From NCBI RefSeq assembly GCF_958979055.1, contig NC_084886.1, positions 16,534,654 through 16,598,653 on the forward strand: a DNA stretch of 64,000 nt. Reading direction: 5' to 3'. The DNA is from Alnus glutinosa (lineage: Eukaryota > Streptophyta > Magnoliopsida > Fagales > Betulaceae). Shown one piece after another: positions 11,916 through 22,411 of the stretch (position 1 is its first letter; each line of letters starts with the position of its first letter). The notes under the pieces were generated by a model. That model saw only the letters and a program-made list of their open reading frames with translations, was not told where the DNA came from and did no database searches. A program made the translations under genes and the position numbers.

Positions 11916-13377
11916 ATGACAAACGCCATGGCAGATGCTCTGAGTGAAGAACAGATTGTCGAGTTTAAGGAAGCCTTTTGCCTGTTTGACAAGGATGGAG
12001 ATGGTGGGTATTTCTCTATTATTATCTTCTTTATTGTATGTACTTCATGCTTCAATGGCTATATATATATAGAATTACATGCTTTTTTTTTTTTTTTTAT
12101 TATTGTGTAGGTTGCATTACTATTGAAGAATTGGCGACTGTTATTCGGTCGTTGGATCAGAATCCGACGGAGGAGGAGCTTCAGGACATGATAAACGAAG
12201 TTGACGCCGACGGAAATGGGACTATAGAGTTTGCAGAGTTCTTGAACTTAATGGCCAAGAAGATGAAGGTAACGAATTTAAACTGCTTAGTTAATTAATT
12301 AATTAACTATACCGAAAAAGGAAAGGAAGTCAAATAGTCTAAAAAGGTAATTTTCATTTTTGTGATTTTGTTCTAATTAAATTAACAACAAACATACATA
12401 GTTTAATTAGCCATTAACAGTACTTAATTAAGGTTGGATTGTTTGTGTTCTTTGATTTATAGGAGACTGATGCGGAGGAGGAGCTTAAAGAGGCTTTCAA
12501 AGTATTTGACAAGGACCAAAATGGGTATATATCAGCTAATGAGGTATATAATTCCTTCATTAATTAACATGTTAATTAATGATCGATAATTATCTTGTGA
12601 AAGTAATTAGTGAAATCCTTCTGTTTGCTGCTATATGTGTATGTATATTGACACCTTTTTCTTGCCGCCTGTCTTGACCTTGACAAATTCCCCCCAAAGA
12701 AGTCTCGTCATGGAAGGAGTACTTGTCCCTAGCTTTCCCAACACCCAAACAGTATCATGGAAAAAAACATCTACGTTCGTCAACCCTCTTTGGAGGGTGT
12801 TTTTTTTAACGTAAATTTAGATTGGTTGTTTTTGTTTTTGTTTTAAAAGGAGAAAGAAAAAGCATTAACGAAAAAATATTCACAAAAATTAGTGAAGATT
12901 CAAGTGAATTCGATCTACCATTAGATTTCAGATATTAATGGTGGATCGATCACCGGCATTTAATATTTTTGACAGATATTAATATTTTTAACAAATATTA
13001 AAAATGTACTGCATGCATGTACAATCGTGTATAATAGATTATTTATTTATTAATGTTTTTCCTTGTTAATTTAATTTATATGGATACATTATGCATGCAT
13101 TGAACATATATAAGCAATGTTTAATTAAGACAATTAATGCATGTATGTTTTGATATTTGAGTCCTTAGCTAAGAGAATCTAGCTTCCAAAAAAAATTAAT
13201 TAATTAAAAATTTTATTCTCTTGATTTATTTTTGTGCAGTTGAGGCATGTAATGATCAATCTGGGTGAAAAACTTACCGATGAAGAAGTGGAGCAGATGA
13301 TCAGGGAAGCCGATCTGGACGGTGATGGACAAGTCAACTACGAAGAATTTGTCAAAATGATGATGACCATCGGATAA
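11916..13377 (+). CDS. Calmodulin-like protein, four EF hands (CML8/CML11 type), 4 exons
   Basis: Predicted 154-aa Ca2+ sensor. Exons are 11916-12003, 12111-12268, 12463-12543 and 13240-13377; all junctions are GT-AG and phases agree. The four Ca2+ loops start DKDGDGCITIEE (about residue 25), [24 protein letters not shown] and [12 protein letters not shown]; each keeps acidic residues at positions 1 and 12. The first exon ends inside EF loop 1, the classic plant calmodulin intron position. Cys at loop-1 position 7 (GCIT) is typical of plant CaM/CML. The closest family by memory is Arabidopsis CML8/CML11, which share [15 protein letters not shown] and [11 protein letters not shown]. The first ATG gives [13 protein letters not shown]; the second Met (residue 5) would also give a normal calmodulin N-terminus. 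No lipidation motif is visible, so it is probably cytosolic or nuclear. Targets are unknown. Confidence 0.95.
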
Positions 13378-13466
13378 TTAAGCATCTCAGGAATATTATT
13401 GAAGAAATTTCTTATTCAAATTCATTAATTATCGACCTCCAGATAAATAAGTGTGATTATTTGATA

Positions 13467-13639
13467 GAGTAATGATTTATTGTCACCTTTTTATACAACT
13501 TCTTATCACCTTACTTATGTAGTAAGACGGTCTCCCACCTTATTTTATTTTTAAAACTCAAAAAGTAGTAAGGGACTACCTTGCCACATAGGTAAGGTGG
13601 TGAAAAATTGTATAAAAATGCGGCAATGAATCATTACTC
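13467..13639. mobile_element. Mutator-type MITE (173 bp) with 9-bp target duplication
   Basis: Ends GAGTAATGATT... and ...AATCATTACTC are inverted repeats. The element is flanked on both sides by a perfect 9-bp direct repeat TATTTGATA (13458-13466 and 13640-13648). A closely related element lies at 31719-31850. It sits 89 bp after the CML stop codon and may be transcribed as part of its 3' UTR. Confidence 0.85.
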
Positions 13640-14079
13640 TATTTGATATTCTGTTGTTGTAGCTTAAGCTGATGAATATGTCAATGACCCAAGAATTAGA
13701 ATGACTTTACCCTCAGCGTTTGATTTGTTTAATTAATTAAAAGTGTATTCTTTCATTCCTAGTTGAATATTAATTAATGTTATATATATATTTGCTTCAA
13801 ATGAAAATAAATATGAAAAAAAAATTTCCTTATCCTCCAGCTCATACGAGGTATGCCGATGTGAAATTTCTCCGACTGCTGGTTCTAAAGGTTTGACTTT
13901 GACTGATGATAAATGGTTGGGATATGCATATGTATAATTGCCACGAAATTAATTTGATCGCGAAACTTTATCATAAAGCTTTTGTTCGAGGTTTGATTCC
14001 GACCTCGCCTTCGTTTGATAATGTTTTGTTTTTGGAGAAGTAAAATAAAAATATTAACAAATAATTTTAAGGATAATTT

Positions 14080-14492
14080 TTAATTTTTTATTACTTTTGT
14101 ATGCGAACTTTAAAAAGTGTCAATTTAGAGTATTCATTTTTTTTTTTCAATTTCAGTTATCTATTAGAATTTTTTGTTAAATCTTATCAAAATTTTTAAA
14201 ATATCCATGCTCTTTTTTTTAAAAAAAAAAAAAAAATTATTAAAATTTTTAAAGATTCAGGCATGAATATTTTTGTATATTCCGTTAAATTCAGACCAAC
14301 ATTTATATCTTTGCAATTTTTTTTCTTAAAAAAATAATGATATTTTGAAAATTTTGATAGGATTGAACAAAAAATTCTAATAGATGGTTGATATTAAAAT
14401 ATGAATACCCTAAATTAATTGACACTTTTTAAAGATTAAATACTTAATTGCAAAAGTGATGAAAGATCAGAGGGTTATAAGTGAAGTTTTTC
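14080..14492. repeat. Long-inverted-repeat element, AT-rich
   Basis: The left arm includes TTTAAAAAGTGTCAATTTAG and CTATTAGAATTTTTTGTT; both recur reverse-complemented on the right (AACAAAAAATTCTAATAG, GACACTTTTTAAAG). The arms are about 130 bases each around a poly(T)/poly(A) centre. No target duplication was pinned down. Confidence 0.6.
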
Positions 14493-14519
14493 CAATATTT
14501 ATGAAATACTTAAAACTAC

Positions 14520-14713
14520 TTACTAAAAAAACAAAAAACACTATTTAAAAAAGGAGTAATGCTAGAAATTTCTTAGAAAATGAAATAACTTTTAAAATCA
14601 ACATCAAAATTTTACTAAAAAAAACAAAAAACACTATTTAAAAAAGGAGTAATGCTAGAAATTTCTTAGAAAATGAAATAACTTTTAAAATCACCATTAC
14701 AATTTTGATCAAA
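14520..14713. repeat. Recent tandem duplication, about 97 bp x 2
   Basis: The block from ACTAAAAAAACAAAAAACAC through AATAACTTTTAAAATCA is immediately repeated with only a few changes. Each copy includes GGAGTAATGCTAGAAATTTC, a terminus-like phrase of the GAGTAATG MITE family, so this may be a duplicated MITE end. Confidence 0.75.
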
Positions 14714-15300
14714 TAATGAGTTTAAAAACCCCTCCAAAAGTGACGCATACAAAACTTTTAGAATTGCTCTTAAAAAAACATGTTATCAAACCGACCCAAC
14801 TTGAGGGGGTCACCTGTCATATATAGGTTTTATTTATTTATTTATTTATTTTTGTGACAAACGACTATCTTCCTGCTCCAAGATATGGGCAAAGAAGTCG
14901 ACTTCGCAAGTCTGCATAACCGCGTTGAATTTAGATGAGGCATAAGAAAGCGTGGAACTGTGGAAGTACGGACACCAACACGCGCGTTCCTACTTGCTCC
15001 TTTATGAGGGAATGCGCGTCTGCGCAGAGGATATTTTGATGGAAAGATTTTCAAAGATAATTTAGACATCAATCTATTCCTTCTATAATAGACTAAAGTT
15101 TGTAGATGTTGTTACTCTCCGTAATAATGATAAATAATATTGAATGAAAAAAAGAGAGCAAGAAAAAATTAAGACACAGATTTACGTGTTTCGATAATGT
15201 GACTATATTTTAATATTTAATTTAAGGTTACATCATAGCATACTTATAAGAAAATCTTAATTGTACAGACGTATTTAAGAAAATTCAAAAATATTTGTAC
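14714..15300. other. Intergenic DNA, nothing recognised
   Basis: Short (ATTT)n tract near 14830-14850 and otherwise unremarkable. No supported coding frame. Confidence 0.35.
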
Positions 15301-15306
15301 TAGTAT

Positions 15307-15877
15307 TGTAATACCCCGGTCTCATATGGGGAAGATAGGGAGTAACCCACATAGACTATCGCTTGTAAACTAGCCAGAAGCGCTAGTCAAATCTACTCTA
15401 TAAAAAAAAAAATGACTAATCAATTTGAAGTTTTTTTAGAATTACTTATAAAGCTTAGTTTCACATACTAACTAGGTAATGTGGAACTTAGTACTTATGA
15501 CTATATCTTATAAACTACTTACTCTATGTGAATTATTCATTTCTTCCTAATATGGGATTGAAGTGTTTTAAACTATTCCTCTTAAATTTTTGATATTCTC
15601 GTCAAAGCCACGTCATGCAGTGCTCCAGTATTACATGGTTTGACGTTACTAGATGTCTCTGATATCATTTGTAATGTCCTAGGAAAAAGTGCTAGCTAGA
15701 TTTGCATTATCACTCTAAAAGAATTAGTTACTTTGAAGTTTCCATAGAATTCATTATAAATCTTAGTTTTACCTAATAACTAGACAATGTGAGATTTAAC
15801 ACTTATACTTATCTCTTATAAACTATTCAATATATGTGAGTTATTCGTCTCTTCCTATATGAGACTAAGGTGTTACA
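15307..15877 (-). mobile_element. TRIM-like retrotransposon, 571 bp, minus strand
   Basis: Outer ends are TGTAATACC... and ...GTGTTACA, flanked by the perfect 5-bp direct repeat AGTAT (15302-15306, 15878-15882). Two similar blocks, 15307-15571 and 15670-15877, act as LTRs around a 98-bp interior. Read on the minus strand, the interior starts two bases after an LTR with TGATATCAGAGAC, close to the Met-tRNA primer-binding site TGGTATCAGAGC. It ends with the purine run AAGAGGAATAG before the other LTR. There is no coding capacity. The outer LTR carries about 57 extra bases resembling an inverted copy of its own other end. A family name cannot be assigned. Confidence 0.75.
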
Positions 15878-15953
15878 AGTATTTTAGTATTACTCTCTAT
15901 GCGTGTGAGAATATGAGTTACTTATTCCAACCGTAAATAATACCTATCTTATA

Positions 15954-16647
15954 TTCCGTTTGTTTCGACGTAAAATTATTTCCGTCGTAAAATGTTTTTG
16001 GTGAAATCATTTTTAGAAAAAATAATTTTCTCGAAAATATTTTTCGGTCTTTGGCTCGCAAAAAAAATTACAAAATGCAAAAAAAACAGAGTTTGATAAC
16101 TGCCGCCAGAATCCAGCCAAGTTCGATGGCCGTTGTCGGATTTCGGCGAGCTATGGCCGGTTCCAGCCAAAATGATTAGATTTCGGCCGGCCTCCACCAG
16201 ATCCGGCTGGATTCGACTGGATCTTGGCCATTTTGGTCGGATCCAGACGTTTCAATGGCCGAATCCATGTCATTTTGGCCAAATCTGGCCAGAGCCGGCT
16301 GGATTCCGGCCAGATTCAATCGAAATTTGGTCCGCCGGAATCTGGCAACGGTTGCCGGTCGTTGTTGGATTCTGGTGCCGTATGAATTCTGGCAATCGAA
16401 TATTAAAATTCGGGACATTCGAGCTATCAACAAACTCCGATACCCGATAATGGCAGATTTCCACAAACGTGCATGCAAGGACGAAGAGTTTAATTTCAGA
16501 AAACGATTTTCGTTTTATGAAAATTAAAGAGGCTTTTACGGTCAAACAGAAAATAATTTTCATTGTCCATTATTTTTGCTCATACCAAACACTGTAAAAT
16601 GCTAAAAATTATTTTTTAAAAATCATTTTACCTTGAAACAAACAGAG
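15954..16647. mobile_element. MITE with GTTTGTTTC ends carrying a GC-rich degenerate array
   Basis: The left end TTCCGTTTGTTTCGACGTAA is inverted at the right (TTACCTTGAAACAAACAGAG), with TA on both sides. The interior at 16100-16430 is a GC-rich array of short degenerate units around CCGG, GGATTC and TTGGCC, very unlike the AT-rich surroundings. Several overlapping frames cross it on both strands, as expected of repetitive GC-rich DNA; none is credible as a gene. Confidence 0.6.
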
Positions 16648-16649
16648 TA

Positions 16650-17135
16650 TTAGTATAACAATATGTTCAAAATGTCTGATATTTTAATTTCTCATCAATA
16701 AGGAGTGAAAAATCAAAATAGTACTATATCAATTGGATCATAAGTTTCTGTTTGTCGATAAGAAAAAGGGAAGAAAATAATAATAATAATAAAATCATAT
16801 TTTGATTCTTAAATCCATAGGCAATTACTCCTACTCTACTCATATTTTTTTGATGGGCCTACTCTACTCATATTAAACATTCTAGTTTGAATAAAACAAA
16901 AAAACAAATCTCCTAGAAAAGGTCGTTGTTTCTTTAGATATTGGGGCAAAACTTTGAAATTCTAGATAACATTCAGATGTATTTTTCTTTTAAATATTTG
17001 GGGGATCTGATTTTATTTTATTTTTTTTATTTTTTCTGATTTGTGAGAGGATTACGAAATCTTTTCGAAATTTCATGAGGTCAAAGGTGTTTTTTTTTTT
17101 TTTTTTTTTAAATTTTTATTTATTTGACTATTTTC
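16650..17135. other. AT-rich spacer before the LINE
   Basis: Contains a T-run at about 17091-17110 and nothing recognisable as a gene. Confidence 0.35.
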
Positions 17136-17138
17136 AAT

Positions 17139-18705
17139 TTTTTTTTTTTTTTTTTTTAACAAAGAACGTCTTTTCATTAAAAAAGATGACCATTACAGTC
17201 TAGAGGTCAAAAGGTCTCTAAAAGAAGTAGAAGAAATAAAAAAAAAAGGCAAGTCCTCAATTCAAACATGAGATAAGCATTTTGAGGAAGCCTTTCCAGC
17301 TAGAATATGTGCCACTTCATTTGCTTCTCTACAACAATGACTCCATTTACAAACAGAAAAACAATAAACTTTCTGTTTAATAGCATCCATAAAGTGCCTA
17401 ATTTTGTCAAGGGAGAATTCTGGACTACATAAACCTTTGATGACTTGCAGAGAATCACCCTCGCTTTCAATGTTAACAAAACCCATTTCACAACAAAATT
17501 CCAGAGTAAATAGGGCAGCCATAGCTTCTGCACATAAAGAATCCACAAGAGCCTTACAAGCACTGCATTTTGCACTAATAACAGAACCATCCTCATTTCT
17601 AATCGCACAACCCAAACCAATCATACCAGAATTTAAGTTCAAAGATGCATCCCAATTAACTTTCACAAAACCAGCATTTGGGGATTTCCAAAACTTACAT
17701 ATATTTGACCCTTCAGCATTGGGGACCTTTAACAAAGGCTCCCTCAAATCATACATTTTAAAGTCTTCAAAAAACTGAGAAGCTTCAATGAACACCTTCA
17801 TGGGAGAAGAAAACTGCTCTTCAAAGATCAGCTTGTTCCTTCGCAACCAGATTCTATGAAAAACAACCACAGTTAAACTCATTAAATCATCATTCAGTCT
17901 AGTAAATAAATAAGAAACAAGTTCTGCCATGTCCGAAAAAATAGAAGGGCATTTTTGAAATAGAATAGGACCACAGCCCCACACATCTTGAGCACCCGGG
18001 CAATTCCATAGAGCATGTATCACAGACTCCACTTCTAACTGACAACAAGGACATAGATCATTATCAACCACACCCTTCCTTAATAAATTATGTTTAGTAG
18101 GTAACACATTTTGACAAGCTCTCCAAAGAAAAAATTTTGAAGCATTAGGAGCTTTAACTGCCCAATTTTTTTTTCTTTTCAGAATTCACTACTGCTAGAA
18201 CTGGATGAGCACTCCCTATTCTTTCGTCTCAGCAAATCTAAGGCCATATGATAGGCACTTTTAACAAAAACCACACCATTTAAAGTACCATTCCAAATGA
18301 TTTTTATTCGGAGGCAATGAAGGGTATAAAGGAATATTTTTAATAATGTTTGCAATATAGGCAGAAAAAAGAGTTATCAATTAAAGCATAGTTCCAACCC
18401 TTAACAGAGACATCTATAAGATCAGACACCTTTGCATCACAAGGCAAACTCAGTCCAGAATGGAAACTCAAAGATCCAATGTTAGGCAACCAATTGTCTC
18501 CCCAAACTTTAATGGAAGTCCCATCACCTATTCTCCAAATAATACAATGGGAAAGAAGGTCTTTTGCTGCCATGAAGCTTCGCCAAATGAAAGATGGTCT
18601 TTTCCCAACCTCAGAATTTAAAAAAGAAAAGTTTGAAAAATATTTAACCTTGAGAATCTGAGAGATCAGGGAAGGGAATGAGGGTACAGAATCAATCATT
18701 GTTTT
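17139..18705 (-). pseudogene. 5'-truncated LINE: end of reverse transcriptase, zf-RVT and RNase H domain
   Basis: A T-run at 17139-17158 is the poly(A) tail of a minus-strand LINE. The frame at 17262-18107 (281 codons) starts with the zinc-binding CPCCQLEVESVIHALWNCP, typical of the zf-RVT region. It ends in a plant RNase-H-like domain with the signatures KVNWDASLN, GLGCAIRNEDG, AEAMAALFTLEFC and ESEGDSLQVIKGL. A second frame at 18340-18699 carries the preceding linker (WRIGDGTSIKVWGDNWLP). The two are separated by frame disruption near 18110-18340. Endonuclease and most of the reverse transcriptase are missing, so the copy is dead on arrival (5' truncated). No clear target duplication was found. 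Confidence 0.85.
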
Positions 18706-18890
18706 TTAAAGCAAGAGAGTTTTCTCTCTCCCCCTGCGACCTTGTCCCTCTACCCCTCAAATATTAAAGCTATCCTGATGATCATGTGAATCAGGCGTTA
18801 CATTAGTGTGTATAGAACCAGGTGTCACACTATCAGTTTTCTAGGCGGTTCCTCTCATTCAAATGTGATGTCGTCAAAGTAGTGATAATT

Positions 18891-19175
18891 CTTGAGCCGT
18901 GTGCTTGAAATTATGATTTTATATATAAAAAGTATTGTTTTAAATTAAATTGTAAAAAATAAATTATTTGAGAATTGTGTTTTAAAAAAGTAGATTTCTG
19001 TGTTTTCAAATTGTAGGCAAATGGGTATTTTTTTGAAAACACAATTTTAAAGGCTAACTTGCAATTTTACCAAACGTTTAACTGTGTTTTAAAAAATTAT
19101 TTTTTCAAACTACACATTTTAAAATTGTTATTTTTATATTGCATTTTTTGAAATCGTAAATCCAAACGGACCATA
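18891..19175 (+). repeat. GCGATTTC-family MITE, copy 1
   Basis: Shares an ordered set of phrases with 20632-20905 and, inverted, 41695-42015: AAAAAGTA.TGTTTTAAAT, TTTTGAAAACACAATTTTAA, and an end reading AAATC.CAAATCCAAACGGAC. Ends resemble hAT MITEs, which often begin near a GTTTGG phrase. Confidence 0.55.
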
Positions 19176-19224
19176 AGTAACTTCAATTTTAAGAGGAAAA
19201 TCCAAACGTACGTATGGCTTGGGT

Positions 19225-19775
19225 TTCATTTGGTTACTTTGTGGTAAAACAGATAATTTTTTACACAACTCGCAAATTCGATTAATCCAATAAGAAATTA
19301 GTGGGTTAGACTTGGAGGATTTGACCCATTTAATTAAATGGGCTGGGTTAGAGTTGACATATATAGTCCTATACTTATGTCTCAACATAATCTGAACTTG
19401 ACACGTGACATTTAGGGCTGACAATTTTTTACTTAAGGATGACTAAAGTTAAGGCTGATAATTTTTTACACGACCTACGAACCTAACGCAAAATTAGAGT
19501 ATTAGGGTTGAGGGGTTTGACCTGTTTAATTAAATAGGTCGAGTTATGTTTGACTTGTATAGTCTTATACTCGATCAAGCCTAGACATGACACGAATATT
19601 ACATAATATAAAGGCTGTCAATTTTTTACATGAACCAACACGAAATTAATAGGTTAGGATTTAGATGTCTGACCCGTTTAATTAAATAGATCGGGTCAGA
19701 ATTAACTTTTATAATCTTATATCCATGCTTCGACACAACCCGAACCCGACATGCGAACACGAATTGCCACCATTA
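19225..19775 (+). repeat. Three tandem units of the GACCCGTTTAATTAA repeat
   Basis: The phrases GA(C/T)AATTTTTTACAC, GGGTTAGG and TTTGACC(C/T)GTTTAATTAAATGGG recur three times, starting near 19251, 19461 and 19621 (spacing about 210 and 160). Each unit ends with a C-rich ACACAACCCGAAC-like tail. A single inverted copy lies at 9059-9262. The units have drifted considerably. Confidence 0.65.
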
Positions 19776-20631
19776 AGTAGAGTTTTTGTTTTTTTTATTT
19801 TTTATTTTTTATTTTTGGATGACTACCTTAAAGTTGAAAGTAAAGATAAGAATCCGAAGAGGAGAAAGTAAAGATAACACGGCTTGACGATGTTTCACGT
19901 TGGGTGTGAAAGGAAGAAGATAGAGACTTGGGAAAGTTGTTTTTGTTTTTGTTTTTCTTTTAAATTTAAACTATTTTTTTTTTTTTTTTGGAGAAAGAGG
20001 AACTGTTTTACATTTGATCATGCAAGTTTATTATGTGCGTCAAATGCCCGAAAATACTATTAACGTTTTATAAAAACGTTTTCACGTTGAAACAAATAAA
20101 GCTTAAATCCACATTTTTCAAATCAATAAATTCTTCCGAGTTATTAGCTTAATTGGAGTGAAATCGCCCAACGCTAAACGCTTAATTCTCTACGTCGGAT
20201 TCAGATTCTATGCAATATCTGGGGTGCAATAGATTTTTTTGTAGATCGTGCCAACAAAAAAAAGAAAAGAAAAAGTTTGAGTTGGGTGATTGGTAGTTAA
20301 AGAACGATCTCCTTGTCCAAAACGGATGGTTCGACTACTTCGGAACAACCTCTCTTTGGTCGGGGGTGGTTCAACCACCCTTGAACCATCATTTTGGGGT
20401 GATTGAATCACTATTAAACAAAGGTAGTTTGGCCACCCTCCAAAATGAAGTGGTTTGAAGTGGCCGAACCACCGTCTTAACAAAAAGAAGTGCTTCGACC
20501 ATACCACCTAAAATGCTCGACTTACTTTATTTTCTTTTTACATTGCTAGCACAATCTAGACTATCAACTTAAAATAAACAATTTAAGAAAACTCTATTGC
20601 ACCCTAATCTTACTCTAATTATTGTGTGGGA
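19776..20631. other. Intergenic DNA with a TGGTTC/GAACCA-rich segment
   Basis: 20290-20515 has recurring short words GGTGGTTCAACCACC, GTTTGGCCACC and GGCCGAACCACC on both strands, giving several possible small hairpins; it resembles plant MITE interiors. 20040-20105 contains ACGTTGAAACAAATAA, a likely end fragment of the 15954-type MITE. No gene was seen. Confidence 0.4.
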
Positions 20632-20905
20632 TTGGAGGGTGCTTTTGAGATTGCGATTTCGTAGATAAAAAGTACAATTTTAAATCATATCGCAAAAAGT
20701 GAATCGTTTGGGAATTGCATTTTTAAAATATTAAGGTTTGAAAATGTAGAAAATCTGATTTTTCAAATCACAGGCAATGAATGCTTTTTTGAAAGCGCAG
20801 ATTTTAAATGTCAAACTGCGATTTAAAGGCTAAACACTTAATTGTATTTTTAAAAATTATTTTTTCAAATCGCATATTTTAAAATCACAAATCTAATCCG
20901 ACACT
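20632..20905 (+). repeat. GCGATTTC-family MITE, copy 2
   Basis: Best-preserved plus-strand copy: GATTGCGATTTCGTAGATAA at the left and ATTTTAAAATCACAAATCTA at the right, with the same internal word order as 18891-19175. Confidence 0.6.
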
Positions 20906-21059
20906 GAATCCCTCTTTGGTCGAGCTGAGCTCTGAAATTTGAGCCCTCAAGCTCACAAGCAATTCAATGAACTTGAGGGAATCGACCCAAGCCCGCTTTA
21001 CGGTGCCAAATTATTAGAAGCTTGTCTCTTTAACTCGAAAGAAAACCGGGGCCAGAATT

Positions 21060-21790
21060 AATAGGAAGCTCAAAATTTAACAAAAGCAACGTCAGCGCCT
21101 GCCCAAAAGCAGGCGGAGACGTCTTGGCTTCTCATCCTCATCGTCGCCCACTGCCAAGAGCCCAAGAACATTGTTTCTCTGGCCTTATTACTAAAGGCCC
21201 CCTTTGGAATCAAGCCCAACAAAGCCCATCTATCCTCGAGCTTTTTTGTGCTTGTCCGTCGATGAGGGCCAGTGCTGACGGGTTAGCCCATTCCCTCATG
21301 GGAGTTGCCAACAGACATGTTGAAAGGGGAACACAGACAACTGCCTATAAAAACAAACGATAAGATCACTCTGATGACTATACCAAGGAGAGTGTTTATC
21401 TGCCACCGCTCATGTCACGATGACCCTATCTACCACACACCTAGGCAGAGTGGCCTGTACTGAAAGGATGTCGAGTGCTAAGAAGTGAGCAATCTGTACT
21501 GACAGGATGTCGGACGCTTAGGGGTAATACCCCAATTGAATGGTGTCATGTGGTCTAGGTTACTACATCACATTCCCTATAAATTGGAGTTCACAGTAGG
21601 TAGCAGGTAAAAAATCTAATCCTTTACCATTTTTATAATTTTCTATTCCTCTCAAAATTCTTCACTGACTTAGGCATCTAAGTGTTCTTTGACGGCATCC
21701 CAACGAGTCACCCTTGCCTGTTTTGCAGGTCTCCTTAACTGGACAATCGGCGTGCGGTCAACTGCGCTAGTAGTAGCCATCATCAGTGTA
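21060..21790 (+). repeat. LTR-like remnant with promoter
   Basis: Less AT-rich than its surroundings. It contains a TATA-like CCCTATAAATTGG at about 21573, followed about 80 bases on by CTTCACTGACTTAGGCATC and TTTGACGGCATCCC. That order is familiar from the 3' part of LTRs of large Ty3/Gypsy elements (TAT/Athila-like) in dicots. The GTACTGA.AGGATGTCG phrase occurs twice (21458 and 21496). No matching second LTR or internal region lies in the window. The 79-codon frame at 21124-21363 is not a recognised protein. Confidence 0.45.
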
Positions 21791-22411
21791 CTATTTTTTT
21801 AGCGGTCCAATCATCAAACAACATCACATACTGCTCAAGGCGACTCTCTTTTCGATCGACCCTTTCTTTGTGGATCTATTTCTTGTTTCATTTGTAGTTT
21901 TAATTTCATGCACTATATTTGTTGCTTTTGGGGTGATCGTTGGGTAATGGCCAAGTTGCTCAAAAAAGAAGAAGCAGCATAGCAGTACAAAAAGACTGTG
22001 TGATGAAACATAATATTTCAAGTTTAAGCTTTCAATATCATTCTACTACAAATAATGACTTGCAATCGAAGGCAGGAAATCTGCCTCTATGACAATTTCT
22101 TCTTCAAACCATTTCAATTCTCTCCTCAGAATATATATATGATATGTAAAAAAAAAAGAATAGAATTACACAAAGGGTACGTTACCTCACAATATAGTAA
22201 GTCCATAGATGAGGGCAGGGGGAAAAAGAATACAAACAAATTAAACAATGGACCCTCTTTGCTGGTCTATCTCAATATACAAACAAACCAACAGCGTCTC
22301 CGGATCAAAACTCCATTTTTCAGAAAAATAAAAATAAAAAAATAGTCAGAAAGAAAACCAACCACAACAAATCAAAAAAGAAACTGGAATTGATTAATTT
22401 CTTTTAGGAAC
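21791..22411. other. 3' flank of the repeat-exon gene
   Basis: AT-rich; probably includes the 3' UTR of the minus-strand gene ending at 22412. Plus-strand TTTATT and related A/T-rich motifs near 22320-22350 could serve as its polyadenylation signals. No other feature was seen. Confidence 0.35.

Noticed and set aside
16133..16563. Overlapping 90-105-codon frames on both strands
   Set aside because: They follow from the GC-rich degenerate repeat in a MITE, where stop codons are rare by composition.
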